Source: Flavobacterium sp. CG_23.5 (GTDB lineage: Bacteria; Bacteroidota; Bacteroidia; Flavobacteriales; Flavobacteriaceae). From it: a DNA stretch of 64,000 bases. The notes below the pieces were generated by a model. It saw nothing but the letters and a program-made list of their open reading frames with translations, searched no databases and had not been told where the DNA came from. Position 1 is the first letter of the stretch, and every line of letters starts with the position of its first letter. Shown here in pieces: positions 46,762-56,578 of the stretch. The stretch spans positions 829,001-893,000 of the forward strand of contig NZ_JAGGNA010000001.1 in assembly GCF_017875765.1 (NCBI RefSeq), given 5' to 3'. Made by a program: the position numbers and the translations under genes.

Positions 46762-47673
46762 CTAAAGCCATTCAATTAATGAAACTCCAAGACCAACTGT
46801 AGTTTGAGAGTGATTATAATCTATCAATGATTCCCCGTAACCATGTGAAACCTGAAAAAAACCTTTTAAATTATTTTTAATTGGGTACGACCAGGAAAAT
46901 GAAGCACCACCTTTTGATTTTGAATTAAAATTCAAATTATGAGTTCCAATAAATGATAATATATTTCCGTTTTTAGCATAAATTATATTTAAATCTCCTC
47001 GTCCAATGTATTCCGCAATATCAGGATTATCGTTTTTTGCGGCTGGCAATATAAACCATGGTCTAACATATATACTCCAATTATTACGCTCAAATCCGGC
47101 ATGAAGTATAACTCTGTTCCAGCTACGAGAAAAGGGATCACTTTTTCCGTTTGATTGATGATTTACGGCCATACCAATCATTCGAGTATTAAAACCAAAA
47201 AGTTTAAATTTTACAGGAAAGTTTAGAATCAATTCCGGTTCATAATTCACTTCTCTAAAAGGGCGCGATAATTTAGTATTATAAATCTGCCAGTGGGATA
47301 TTTGAGTGTAAGCAACCCAAAAATCCCCATGCCCCCAAAAAAAGTTTTGTAATACTTTTGTCTTAAAACTCAATTGAAATTTTGTCTCAACGTTATTATA
47401 ATCAACTCCTGCAGGCGCAACATAGTCAGGATCTACATTTCCTGAAGTCGGTCTTTCATTAGATGAACTGGTCCATTGAACCGGTAAAACGTACATGGGT
47501 TTATAAGGAGTGACTAAAAAAGTTCCTCTGACTGCAGTTGTATCTAATTCCTAGCGTTCCGTCATATTGCAGAGCTAGGTTCTATTATTAAATAAAGCTT
47601 GAATCTGAGCATTTGCAATAAAAGAAGAAGAAAGAACCAAAAAGAAAGAAATTTATAGTCGAGGAAATCTCAT
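46762..47673 (-). pseudogene. pldA: Outer-membrane phospholipase A1, broken by three in-frame stops
   Basis: Read from an ATG at 47673, a 304-codon frame encodes a signal peptide (MRFPRL, stop, ISFFLVLSSSFIANAQ) and an OMPLA barrel. It is interrupted without any frameshift by TAA at 47653-47655 (codon 7), TAG at 47575-47577 (codon 33) and TAG at 47551-47553 (codon 41, where family members have the Trp of RWELD). The rest is intact, including the catalytic VNHQSNGKSDPFSRSWNR. A 244-residue piece could start at the internal ATG at 47496 (MYVLPVQW), but it would lack a signal peptide and probably cannot reach the outer membrane. Confidence 0.8.
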
Positions 47674-47843
47674 AGTAACGTATATAAATTAAACGGCAAA
47701 CATGGGATAAAATATTGCATTTTAGAATCATAACTTAAATTCGACCCGTTTTTATCTTGTTAAGAAATTATGAAAGATTTGGAATTATAACTGTAAATTG
47801 TTTTATTTGGTGAAAATTCCAAAACAAATTCATTACACACACC

Positions 47844-48842
47844 ATGAAATCCTATACTGTACAAGAAATAAATGAAGTTTTAAAAGGAATTCTTGTAGGG
47901 AATACTTCCCAAAATATTACTTCTCCTGAACAACTTGAAGTTGCTAATGATACGGAAATTTCATTTATTGGAAACAAAAAATACGAGAAATTTTGGGAAA
48001 AATCCAAAGCTTGCGTCGCCATTGTAAATGAAGATATTTCAATCCCACCGGGAGAAAATAGGGCTTTCATAAAAGTAAAAAATGCGGATTTAGCAATGTC
48101 GCAAGTATTAGAACTTTTTGCACGTCCAATGCCTCAATTCTATGTAGAAATTCATCCGACTGCTTTAGTTGATAAATCAGCGCTTATTGGTGTTGGCTCA
48201 AAAATTGGAGCAGGATCCTATATTGGACCAAAGGTCAAAATTGGAGAAAACACGACAGTATATCCAAATGCAACTATTCTTGACGAATGTACTATTGGAA
48301 GAAATACTATCATTTGGTCAGGAGCTGTGATTAGAGAACGTTCCCAAATTGGAAATGATTGTATCATTCACCCAAATGCAACAATTGGTGCAGATGGCTT
48401 CGGATTTAGACCTTGCGCCCAAAAAGGTTTAGTGAAAATTCCACATATTGGAAATGTAATTATAGGTGATGGTGTCGAAATTGGAGCAAACAGTTGTGTT
48501 GACAGAGGAAAATTCAGTTCTACAATAATAGGAGATGGCTGCAAAATTGACAATTTAGTCCAAATTGGGCACAACAGTAAATTGGGTAAATTTTGTATTA
48601 TGGCCGGAAATAGTGGATTGGCAGGTTCAGTTACTTTGGGAAATGGTGTTATTATTGGCGGAAGCGCTTCTATAAAAGACCATGTAACTATTGGTGATGG
48701 AGCTGTGATAGGCGCTGGTTCTGGGGTAACTGGAGATATTCCCGCGGGAAAAACAATGCTAGGATACCCGGCTGTAGAAGCACGTGATGCATTAAGACAA
48801 TGGGCTATTTTAAAAAGAATGGTTACTGATTCAAAAAAATAA
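47844..48842 (+). CDS. lpxD: UDP-3-O-(3-hydroxyacyl)glucosamine N-acyltransferase
   Basis: A 332-residue lipid A enzyme that adds the second hydroxyacyl chain from acyl-ACP. The N-terminal uridine-binding domain (about 1-100) precedes a left-handed beta-helix of hexapeptide repeats ([20 protein letters not shown] onward). The catalytic His region is [15 protein letters not shown]. The C-terminal helix ([14 protein letters not shown]) is typical. Other lpx genes are not in the window. A short hairpin with T-run ends the gene. Confidence 0.93.
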   Translation: MKSYTVQEINEVLKGILVGNTSQNITSPEQLEVANDTEISFIGNKKYEKFWEKSKACVAIVNEDISIPPGENRAFIKVKNADLAMSQVLELFARPMPQFYVEIHPTALVDKSALIGVGSKIGAGSYIGPKVKIGENTTVYPNATILDECTIGRNTIIWSGAVIRERSQIGNDCIIHPNATIGADGFGFRPCAQKGLVKIPHIGNVIIGDGVEIGANSCVDRGKFSSTIIGDGCKIDNLVQIGHNSKLGKFCIMAGNSGLAGSVTLGNGVIIGGSASIKDHVTIGDGAVIGAGSGVTGDIPAGKTMLGYPAVEARDALRQWAILKRMVTDSKK

Positions 48843-48867
48843 ATATCAAGTTTATTATTAAATTCAT

Positions 48868-48897
48868 AAAAAAACAGGATTTAGGTTCTGTTTTTTT
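48868..48897 (+). terminator. Terminator after lpxD
   Basis: AAAAAAACAG pairs with CTGTTTTTTT around a small loop. Confidence 0.65.
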
Positions 48898-49007
48898 GCT
48901 TTAATATCAAAAATATATTCGATTCTCTTTCTAAACTAACTAATTTTATGAAATTTATTTCAGTAATTTTTTTAATTTAGCACTAATTATTTAACAACTA
49001 TTTCATC

Positions 49008-50636
49008 ATGGATTTGAACTTCAATAAAAACGAGGACCACAATAAACTTTTACTTTCTGCATTACGACAAAAATTGAGCATCGTTAAATTGGGAGGTGGC
49101 GAAAAACGCATCCAAAAATTACATGGCGAAGGCAAAATGACTGCCCGAGAACGCATTGATTATTTGCTTGACGCCAAAGCTAAAAGTATAGAAATTGGAG
49201 CCTTTGTTGGTGAAGGAATGTATGCAGAACATGGTGGCTGTCCTTCCGGTGGAGTTGTAGTAAAAATAGGATACATCAGAGGAAAACAATGCATTGTCGT
49301 GGCCAATGATGCCACGGTTAAAGCAGGCGCTTGGTTTCCTATTACCGCCAAGAAAAATCTACGTGCGCAAGAAATCGCGATGGAAAATAGACTGCCAATC
49401 ATCTATTTAGTGGATAGTGCTGGAGTCTATTTGCCTTTGCAAGACGAAATTTTTCCAGACAAAGAACATTTTGGAAGGATTTTTAGAAATAACGCGCAGA
49501 TGAGCAGCATGGGAATTACTCAAATTTCCGCAGTTATGGGAAGTTGCGTTGCTGGTGGAGCTTATCTTCCAATTATGAGCGATGAAGCGCTTATCGTTGA
49601 AAAAACAGGAAGTATTTTCCTGGCAGGAAGTTATTTAGTCAAAGCAGCCATTGGCGAAAGCATCGATAATGAAACATTGGGCGGAGCAACTACGCACTGT
49701 GAAATTTCGGGAGTTACCGATTATAAAGCGAAAGATGATAAAGACGCATTAGACAAAATAAAAAATATAGTTGACAAAATTGGTGATTTCGACAAAGCAG
49801 GTTACAGCCGAATAAAAGCGGCAAAACCAGCTTTAGACGAAAATGACCTGTATGGTATTTTACCAAAAGCTAGAAATGAACAGTATGATATGATGGAAAT
49901 CATCAATCGTTTGGTTGATAATTCCGAGTTTGAAGCTTACAAAGACGGTTACGGACAAACTATTATTACCGGTTATGCCAGAATCGATGGTTGGGCCGTG
50001 GGCATCGTTGCCAACCAACGAAAAGTGGTGAAAACCAAAAACGGCGAAATGCAATTTGGGGGCGTTATCTACTCTGATTCAGCTGATAAAGCAACCCGTT
50101 TTATAGCCAATTGCAACCAAAAGAAAATCCCTTTGGTTTTTGTGCAAGACGTTACCGGTTTTATGGTTGGATCCAAATCAGAACATGGCGGTATCATTAA
50201 AGATGGTGCCAAAATGGTGAATGCGGTTTCTAACTCGGTAGTTCCAAAATTCACCGTAATTGTTGGAAATTCTTATGGAGCCGGAAATTATGCCATGTGC
50301 GGAAAAGCGTATGACCCAAGATTAATTTTCGCCTGGCCAAGCGCGGAACTAGCCGTTATGGGCGGAACACAAGCGGCAAAAGTATTGGCACAAATTGAAG
50401 CTTCTTCGCTTAAAGCAAAAGGAGAAATCGTTGATGAGGCCAAAGAAAAAGCACTATTTGACAAAATCAAAGCAAGATACGACGAGCAAACTTCTCCGTA
50501 TTACGCCGCTTCCAGATTGTGGACCGATGCTATTATTGATCCGTTGGACACTCGAACTTGGATATCTATGGGTATCGAAGCGGCGAATCACTCCCCTATT
50601 GAAAAGAAATTTAATTTAGGTGTGATTCAGGTGTAA
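49008..50636 (+). CDS. Acyl-CoA carboxylase carboxyltransferase (beta) subunit
   Basis: A 542-residue crotonase-fold subunit that moves a carboxyl group from biotin to an acyl-CoA; 3-methylcrotonyl- or propionyl-CoA are likely substrates. Visible blocks: KMTARERIDYLLDAKAKSIE, SAGVYLPLQDEIFPDKEHFG, GSCVAGGAYLPIMSDEALIV and GNSYGAGNYAMCGKAYDPR, the paired oxyanion-hole regions of the two halves. PLQDEIFPDKEHFG favours the methylcrotonyl-CoA branch (leucine breakdown). The biotin-carrying alpha subunit is not in the window. Confidence 0.92.
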   Translation: MDLNFNKNEDHNKLLLSALRQKLSIVKLGGGEKRIQKLHGEGKMTARERIDYLLDAKAKSIEIGAFVGEGMYAEHGGCPSGGVVVKIGYIRGKQCIVVANDATVKAGAWFPITAKKNLRAQEIAMENRLPIIYLVDSAGVYLPLQDEIFPDKEHFGRIFRNNAQMSSMGITQISAVMGSCVAGGAYLPIMSDEALIVEKTGSIFLAGSYLVKAAIGESIDNETLGGATTHCEISGVTDYKAKDDKDALDKIKNIVDKIGDFDKAGYSRIKAAKPALDENDLYGILPKARNEQYDMMEIINRLVDNSEFEAYKDGYGQTIITGYARIDGWAVGIVANQRKVVKTKNGEMQFGGVIYSDSADKATRFIANCNQKKIPLVFVQDVTGFMVGSKSEHGGIIKDGAKMVNAVSNSVVPKFTVIVGNSYGAGNYAMCGKAYDPRLIFAWPSAELAVMGGTQAAKVLAQIEASSLKAKGEIVDEAKEKALFDKIKARYDEQTSPYYAASRLWTDAIIDPLDTRTWISMGIEAANHSPIEKKFNLGVIQV

Positions 50637-51017
50637 TTCATTATTAAAAACGTCGATTCGAGTGTTTTTTTGTGCAATGAAATGCAACAAAAAATTTATC
50701 GAGAAACCTTCAGACTCAACGAAGTTAATCGTTTTTATTTCTAGGAGCAGAAACACCTATTTCCATAACAACATCCCTCCCGCTATCCGCTGTATTCCCG
50801 CCAAAAAGGCGGGAGATGCCGCTGCTATCGGGGCTACATGACTACGGACTATTTTCACAACAATTTCATTTAAAAAACAATAGGATTCCTACTTTTTTCT
50901 TGTAGTTTATTTCTTTATATTTGAGAAATAAAACAAAACAAAGTTTCGTAGATTAATTTATTTTAGATTAGAAATATGAAGGTTTTTCACGAATAATTAA
51001 GAGTTAGAAGTAATTTT
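50637..51017. other. Spacer holding repeat copy B and a candidate promoter
   Basis: The first part has no feature beyond the repeat. TATATTTG at 50916-50923 matches the -7 box and is the best candidate promoter for the HEPN-like gene, about 95 bases before its ATG. Confidence 0.45.
50775..50836 (-). repeat. Flavobacterial hairpin repeat, copy B
   Basis: On the minus strand it reads TAGCCCCGATAGCAGCGGCA..., then the hairpin TCCCGCC-TTTTT-GGCGGGA, then AGCGGATAGCGGGAGGGA. The hairpin is shorter than in copies A and C but is perfectly paired. Confidence 0.75.
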
Positions 51018-51635
51018 ATGAAAAACGAAATCAAACATACTCCTAGAGGATTAGTAATAGAGTTATCTGTAAAAACAGAAGAAGCAATCAATCTTGTACT
51101 TGCAAAACTACTTGGGATAATACCGGAAGAATCTAAATCTTTTGGTATTACGACCCAAGCTCTAAGCTTTAATGCCAAAGCAAACTTGTTATTAGATTTG
51201 AATCAACTTGACAAATTACATAGGGAAAAATTCCAAATATTCATGGAGATTAGAAACAAATTTGCTCATATAAACTCTATTGATACGTTTGAAAAATGTT
51301 TCACTGTTACAAATAATTATAAAAAACTAAAAAAAATATTTGAAGTTGACGAAGATGGAGAAAATTTAGAAGAAGATATGGAAACAATGTTTTGCATTTT
51401 ATCACTGGATATAAGTGCTACTTTGAGAATAATAAAAGAAAATCTTTATAAAGACATGGCAGTTAAGTATACACAAAGAAGATGGACCCAAATAATAAAG
51501 GAAAAAAGAGAAGAATATATAAAAATAAATCCCTTGAATGCTCAAGCTGTTGAAGATTTTATAACTTATATCAAAAACATACTTCAACAAGAAGTTGATG
51601 ACAAAATCGAAAACAGAATTACTCCTCATATTTAA
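51018..51635 (+). CDS. HEPN-like (MtlR/DUF4145-like) orphan protein
   Basis: A 205-residue helical protein. IRNKFAHINSI at residues 78-88 holds the HEPN ribonuclease-type motif R-x4-H (R79, H84), also found in mannitol repressor (MtlR)-like proteins. The N-terminus (MKNEIKHTPRGLVIELSVKTEEA) and the acidic VDEDGENLEEDMETM stretch are unremarkable. HEPN proteins act as RNases in toxin-antitoxin, CRISPR and phage-defence systems, or as regulators. No antitoxin-like partner (for example a nucleotidyltransferase) is next to it. Assignment rests on one motif and helical content. Confidence 0.6.
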   Translation: MKNEIKHTPRGLVIELSVKTEEAINLVLAKLLGIIPEESKSFGITTQALSFNAKANLLLDLNQLDKLHREKFQIFMEIRNKFAHINSIDTFEKCFTVTNNYKKLKKIFEVDEDGENLEEDMETMFCILSLDISATLRIIKENLYKDMAVKYTQRRWTQIIKEKREEYIKINPLNAQAVEDFITYIKNILQQEVDDKIENRITPHI

Positions 51636-51732
51636 AAAACTACCTGCAAAGCTAGCTAGCGCGAGCGTCCCACTTATGCCCACTAACATAAAATAACCAA
51701 AACAATCCTCCAATAAAAAACTTATCTTACTA

Positions 51733-52254
51733 ATGACCTACCAATTTAGAAAAGCCATACCATCAGAACTTCCTCAAATATGGGCTATTTTACAGCAGGC
51801 AATAGCACGTAGAAAACAAGACGGGAGTAATCAATGGCAAGACGGTTATCCAAATCCGGAAGTGATACAAAACGACATTGACAAAAATGCGGGATTTGTT
51901 TTGATAGAAGGAGATACTATCATCGGCTATAGTGCGCTGTTAATCAATGACGAACCTGCTTATAAAAAAATAGAAGGGAAATGGCTAACGAACGATGATT
52001 TTGTAGTAGTTCATCGTATAGCGATTTCAGAAAATCATTTGGGTAAAGGCTTAGCAACAAAATTAGTGGGATTCATAGAAGAATTTGCGAAAATCAACAA
52101 CATTTTCAGCATCAAAGCAGATACTAATTTTGATAACTTTGCCATGATGAAAGTTTTTGAAAAATTAGGGTACACCTATTGTGGCGAAGTGTATTTTAGA
52201 GGAAGCAGCAGAAAAGCATACGAGAAAGTAATAACTAAAGAAGAAATAAGATAA
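51733..52254 (+). CDS. GNAT family N-acetyltransferase
   Basis: A 173-residue acetyltransferase with the acetyl-CoA motif IAISENHLGKGLATKLVGFIE and NFAMMKVFEKLGYTYCGEVYF at the C-terminus. The N-terminal QAIARRKQDGSNQWQDGYPN is typical of a Bacteroidota subfamily of unknown substrate. It precedes the S41 lipoprotein gene by a short gap, so they may be co-transcribed. Confidence 0.92.
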   Translation: MTYQFRKAIPSELPQIWAILQQAIARRKQDGSNQWQDGYPNPEVIQNDIDKNAGFVLIEGDTIIGYSALLINDEPAYKKIEGKWLTNDDFVVVHRIAISENHLGKGLATKLVGFIEEFAKINNIFSIKADTNFDNFAMMKVFEKLGYTYCGEVYFRGSSRKAYEKVITKEEIR

Positions 52255-52330
52255 ATTTAAGTTGAAAAACAAAATAGCTGCTCGGTTGCATGCTAGAATA
52301 ACAAAAGACAAAAAACTTTTTTCAAAAAGC

Positions 52331-53905
52331 ATGAAAAAAATTACTCCATACGTTTTTATCCTTTTATTTTTTGCCCAATGCAGTTCTGTAAAAAAACACA
52401 ACGAACAGTTAACTGCTTTAATACCCGTGGATAAGCTGAAATCGGATGTTGATTTTACTTATAAAAAATTACAGCGTTTACACCCTAATTTATATTGGTA
52501 CATATCTAAAAAAGATTTAGATTATAAATTTGACAGTCTAAAATCCACTATTGCTGTACCCCTCACTCCTCTTGCTTTTTACAAAAAATTGGGTCCCTTA
52601 GTTTCAGCAGTAAGGCAAGGACATACCTTTTTATATCCTCCTGAAAAATTATTGACAAAAAAGGAAACTAAAGCACTTCTTAAAAAAGGAACAGGGCCAT
52701 TATCTCAATTTGATTTCGATTTTATAGATGACAAATTGTATGTTATCAAAAATAAATCTTATAATAAAACCATAAAAGCGGGAACAGAAGTTGTTGCGGT
52801 AAACGGAACAAAACCTGCAGATTTAATTCAAGAATACAATCTGTACTATAGTTCAGACGGCTATAATTCTACTTTAAAAAGCCGTAGTTCTGGCAGGAGA
52901 TTTTCTTCATTCTTTAGCACTCAAAATGGTATAAAAGATAGTCTTACCTATAGTTTTAAATTTAACGATAGCTTAAAAGTAATTACAATCAGAAGACTTA
53001 AAGAAGACACAACTAAAAAACGGGTTAAAAAAATTCCAATCAAGTTAACTGCGGTAGAGAAAGCAAAATCAAAGGCAATTAAAAAGAAGAAAAGAGTTAA
53101 TGGTTATGACTCCGTTTCAAAAAATTATAGTCGGAACATACGCTTTGCGGAGAATGACAGCAGTGTTGCGGTAATCAAAATCAGAGGCTTTAAGAACGGA
53201 GATTTTAGAACTTTTTACAAAGAAAGTTTTAGAAAAATTGAAAAGAATAAATCTAAAACAATTGTTCTTGATTTGAGAAATAATGGAGGTGGCCGTTTGA
53301 GCGAAATCGTTAATTTATACTCCTATTTATCAGACTCAACTTTTGTGTTTTTGGACAAATCTGAAGTAGTTTCAAAATCAAGTTTGTTTGAAGGAGCTTA
53401 TTTTAATGGAGGTTCCTTTGCTGTAAAAACGATAAAAACTATTTTTTCTCCTTTACTATATTCGTATTTATTTTTGACGGTGCACAAGGATAAAGAAGGA
53501 AAAAATAGTTACGCAACGCAGACAAAACATCATAAAGTGAATAAAAATTCCTTTAAAGGAAAAATTTATGTTCTTATTAATGGCGTTAGCTTTTCGGCAT
53601 CTAGCATCATTTCCTCGAATCTAAAAGGTTCAAAAAGAGCCACTTTTGTGGGTGAAGAAACCGGAGGAGCGTATAACGGAACCGTCGCTGGGTTTATGCC
53701 TGTTATAAAACTACCCAATTCCGATTTAAAAATTAGAATAGGATTAATGAAAATGGCTGCTCATTATAAAACAGATATTGTAGGCAGAGGGATTTTTCCT
53801 GATGTACCAATCTCGCCAACACTTCAAGACCGAATAAAAGGAAACGATCCGGAAATGGATTGGATTATAAAAGATATAAAATCCAATAAGCTCAAGAATT
53901 TTTAA
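52331..53905 (+). CDS. S41 family peptidase, lipoprotein
   Basis: A 524-residue lipoprotein with the start at the ATG at 52331 (MKKITPYVFILLFFAQC), whose signal ends at a lipobox Cys. A PDZ-like segment (TVVAVNGTKPADLIQ in outline) lies in the middle. The S41 core shows VLDLRNNGGGRLSEIVNLYS and the nucleophile in NGVSFSASSIIS; the expected Lys region is FVGEETGGAYNGTVAG, where a Glu/Gly-rich loop replaces the usual K of Tsp enzymes. This fits the tricorn-like or CtpA-like S41 branch found in Bacteroidota. It may be surface-exposed. Confidence 0.88.
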   Translation: MKKITPYVFILLFFAQCSSVKKHNEQLTALIPVDKLKSDVDFTYKKLQRLHPNLYWYISKKDLDYKFDSLKSTIAVPLTPLAFYKKLGPLVSAVRQGHTFLYPPEKLLTKKETKALLKKGTGPLSQFDFDFIDDKLYVIKNKSYNKTIKAGTEVVAVNGTKPADLIQEYNLYYSSDGYNSTLKSRSSGRRFSSFFSTQNGIKDSLTYSFKFNDSLKVITIRRLKEDTTKKRVKKIPIKLTAVEKAKSKAIKKKKRVNGYDSVSKNYSRNIRFAENDSSVAVIKIRGFKNGDFRTFYKESFRKIEKNKSKTIVLDLRNNGGGRLSEIVNLYSYLSDSTFVFLDKSEVVSKSSLFEGAYFNGGSFAVKTIKTIFSPLLYSYLFLTVHKDKEGKNSYATQTKHHKVNKNSFKGKIYVLINGVSFSASSIISSNLKGSKRATFVGEETGGAYNGTVAGFMPVIKLPNSDLKIRIGLMKMAAHYKTDIVGRGIFPDVPISPTLQDRIKGNDPEMDWIIKDIKSNKLKNF

Positions 53906-54148
53906 AATAATCTTGTAGAATTTTTCACGGGTTATATTTAGTGCTCGATTATAAATAAAAGAGGGTCAAAAATAAAAATGCGCCATATATAAAAATGGTA
54001 AACATCTTCCCTATTGTGTAAAAAAGTAATTTCTGGATATTGCGATTTTAGTAATCAGGATTTCCTTTTTACCAGCTTATTTTTATAAAAAAAATCAATA
54101 TATATTTTACAAAAACCTGATTAATAACTAATTATTAATTGTTGTTTG
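53906..54148. other. Spacer after the S41 lipoprotein gene
   Basis: No gene or strong hairpin seen. It leads into the promoter region of the barrel protein. Confidence 0.4.
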
Positions 54149-54156
54149 TATCTTTG
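54149..54156 (+). promoter_or_regulatory. Candidate -7 box for the barrel-protein gene
   Basis: TATCTTTG matches TAnnTTTG. The implied leader of about 100 bases contains nested stems CGATAAA/TTTATCG (54165-54205) and GTAAT/ATTAC inside them. Confidence 0.45.
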
Positions 54157-54264
54157 TTTATAGCCGATAAACGTAATACCCCAAATTACAGCTGATTATT
54201 TATCGTCATTTTTTTTTATTAAATAAAATTCTTAACTAAAAGTTAAATTTAATTCCAAGAAAAA

Positions 54265-54876
54265 ATGAAAAAATTTTCAACGGATATTACAATCATAATG
54301 CTATTTCTACTTGTGCAGTTTGCTTCTGCCCAAAAAGATCGTGACAATTCACTTATAGTAGAATCCGGAATTAATCTTTCTTTACCTGTACATATTGAAA
54401 TGTATCGATCACATCGGTTAGGAATTGGCGTCAATTTAAGAGTGGCGGAAAAGATTTCACGCAGAACTGATTTTGGGATTAGGGCTGAATATGATTACAG
54501 GTTTACCAAAAAAAATCATCCTGCTATACCGCGAGAAAGTACTGTGGCAGAAAGAGCCTTGTATAGGAATTTTAGTCTATTTGCGCTAAAGCCGAGTGTT
54601 CAATTTAATTTAAATTCACATTGGTGTTTTGGTGCTGAATCCGGTGTGGGTTACGCCATTTCAGACGAAGACCCTCATATTGGATTAGGCTTTGTATCTG
54701 AATTTAATGGTCCTACGCGTTTTGGCTCTTGTTCCGGCATCTACCTCGGGAAATATTTAGTAAAGAACAAACTGAACGTTTCGTTGAATTTAACAAATTA
54801 TGTATCGCATGCTCATGCTGAAAATACGCTTGGTCTAAAATTTGTTTATTGTTTTAATAAAGGAATCGTAAATTAG
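54265..54876 (+). CDS. Small outer-membrane beta-barrel-like protein
   Basis: A 203-residue exported protein with a signal peptide (MKKFSTDITIIMLFLLVQFASAQ). The rest alternates in the way of a small beta-barrel, and ends in an aromatic strand (LGLKFVYCFNKGIVN). I know no specific family. It stands alone behind a possible structured leader. Confidence 0.65.
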   Translation: MKKFSTDITIIMLFLLVQFASAQKDRDNSLIVESGINLSLPVHIEMYRSHRLGIGVNLRVAEKISRRTDFGIRAEYDYRFTKKNHPAIPRESTVAERALYRNFSLFALKPSVQFNLNSHWCFGAESGVGYAISDEDPHIGLGFVSEFNGPTRFGSCSGIYLGKYLVKNKLNVSLNLTNYVSHAHAENTLGLKFVYCFNKGIVN

Positions 54877-55015
54877 AATTAATCACTTTAAATTTCACAA
54901 TTGTACCATCCCTACAATAAAAAGAAAAAATATACTACATTTTGGTAGACATAAAATACCATCTATGTCGCTAAAAATTAGTAACTTAGTATGTAATTTT
55001 TTAACACATAGTATC

Positions 55016-55438
55016 ATGGACACTGTAAAAAACTTGAATAAGTGGGCGAATGCTCATACTTATTTTCCAATTGATTTATTACGAGTAGCGCTTGGTGTAT
55101 TTTTGTTCATGAAAGGGATTTCCTTTATAACAAATATTCAATACTTGGCTGATTTAATTTCTCCAATTGACAGGATTGGCGGTGGAATGTTTCTCATTCA
55201 TTATATTGCTCCCGCACACATGGTAGGCGGCATAATGATTATGTTTGGTTTACTGACTAGATGGGCAATTATAGCGCAATTACCTATATTAATAGCAGCG
55301 ATTATCATAAATTTCATGGGTGAAATGCATTCCCAAAATTTATTTTTAGCAATAGTAACCTTGGCAATTTGTAGTTTTTTCTTGTTTTATGGTAGTGGAA
55401 AACATTCTGCTGATTATTATTTTAAAATGCAAAAATAG
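55016..55438 (+). CDS. DoxX family membrane protein
   Basis: A 140-residue inner-membrane protein with four hydrophobic segments, matching the DoxX family (LLRVALGVFLFMKGI; GGIMIMFGLLTRWAIIAQLPI). I use the ATG at 55016 (MDTVKNLNKWANAHTYFP); an ATG at 54965 would add 17 residues without family resemblance. DoxX proteins are linked to oxidative stress responses or thiosulfate oxidation, but the role here is open. Confidence 0.85.
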   Translation: MDTVKNLNKWANAHTYFPIDLLRVALGVFLFMKGISFITNIQYLADLISPIDRIGGGMFLIHYIAPAHMVGGIMIMFGLLTRWAIIAQLPILIAAIIINFMGEMHSQNLFLAIVTLAICSFFLFYGSGKHSADYYFKMQK

Positions 55439-55446
55439 CACCCCAT

Positions 55447-55481
55447 AAAAAAAGCATCTGAATATAACAGATGCTTTTTTT
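55447..55481. terminator. Bidirectional terminator between the doxX and menE genes
   Basis: AAAAAAAGCATCTG pairs perfectly with CAGATGCTTTTTTT around a 7-base loop. The flanking genes converge. Confidence 0.92.
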
Positions 55482-55498
55482 AAGGTTTCGAAAATAAT

Positions 55499-56545
55499 CT
55501 AAATATTTTCTATAATTTCTTTTCTTTTGATTTTCCCGTTATCAGTTTCGCTAAATTTTGAAACGTAAAAGACTTCTTTTGGTTTTTCGTATTTATCTAA
55601 TTCATCAAAAGTATTTTCATCTAATGTTTGTTTCTCTCCTTCGATAATAAGCACTAATTTTTCTCCTAATATCGCATCTTGAATCCCTGTTACAAAAAAT
55701 CTTGAATGAATTTTCCCTGAAAGCTTATCCTCAATTTGCTCTGGAATTAATTTGATTCCACCGCTATTTATAACATTGTCAATTCGGCCTACATAACAAA
55801 ATTGAGTGTCATTTATTAATTCTACGATATCATTAGTAACAATTGTATCTTCTGCAATTTGTGGCGCATCAATGACTAAACAATTCCGTTCATCTTGAGA
55901 AATTTTAATATTAGGTAAAACAGAAAAAGCCTTTTCGCCTATTTTTTTGGCGGCAATATGCGTAATTGTTTCTGTCATCCCATACGTTTCGTAGGTTTGC
56001 GTTTTCAACTTTGCAAGACTTTTTTCTAAAGATTTACTGATTTTAACACCGCCAACAATCATTTTTTTTACATTTTTTAATTCTGATAAAGAATTCTGAA
56101 CTTGCAACGGAACCATGGCAACAAAATCATATTTTTTATCATTATACAACAGCGGATGCGAGTTGGGCGCTACAAAATCCATATCAAGACCCAAAATAAA
56201 ACTTCTAACAAACATCATTTTTCCAGCAATATATTTAGTTGGCAAGCAATGTAATGCTTTATCTCCCGGGCTCAATTTGAAAAAATCACCAGTTGCTAAC
56301 GCTGAATTTACCATTGCTTGTTTTTCGATTCTAATAATTTTTGGAGTTCCGGTAGTTCCAGAAGTATTGAGGTCAATATATGTTTTTTTATCAAACCAAT
56401 CCAGAATAAAATCGCCAACGGATTTCTCGTACTCATCTCCTTCTTTAATAAAACTGTAAGCTACTCGGCATAAATCTTTTTTACCCAAATGAAATCCATT
56501 CAGTTTAAAATGATTGTTTACGTTATTGTATGTGATTGTATTCAT
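55499..56545 (-). CDS. menE: o-Succinylbenzoate-CoA ligase, short form (AMP-binding)
   Basis: A 348-residue adenylate-forming enzyme, shorter than the 450-residue E. coli MenE but typical for Bacteroidota. The ATP loop is NTSGTTGTPKIIRI; YGMTETITHIA is the acyl-adenylate motif, and the C-terminal lid shows GRIDNVINSGGIKL and the catalytic Lys in NGKIKRKEI. It activates o-succinylbenzoate in menaquinone biosynthesis. No other men genes are in the window. A CPBP protease gene precedes it by 33 bases on the same strand. Confidence 0.88.
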   Translation of the reverse strand: MNTITYNNVNNHFKLNGFHLGKKDLCRVAYSFIKEGDEYEKSVGDFILDWFDKKTYIDLNTSGTTGTPKIIRIEKQAMVNSALATGDFFKLSPGDKALHCLPTKYIAGKMMFVRSFILGLDMDFVAPNSHPLLYNDKKYDFVAMVPLQVQNSLSELKNVKKMIVGGVKISKSLEKSLAKLKTQTYETYGMTETITHIAAKKIGEKAFSVLPNIKISQDERNCLVIDAPQIAEDTIVTNDIVELINDTQFCYVGRIDNVINSGGIKLIPEQIEDKLSGKIHSRFFVTGIQDAILGEKLVLIIEGEKQTLDENTFDELDKYEKPKEVFYVSKFSETDNGKIKRKEIIENI

Positions 56546-56578
56546 GATACTTAAATTTAAATCATTAATAGATTATTG

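Noticed and set aside
46762..47496. A 244-residue phospholipase starting at the internal ATG
   Set aside because: It would lack the signal peptide and the N-terminal strand, and the upstream sequence is clearly the same gene with stops.
51645..51670. GCTAGCTAGCGCGAGCG stretch after the HEPN-like gene
   Set aside because: GC-rich and repeat-like, but too short to call, and no other copy was found in the window.
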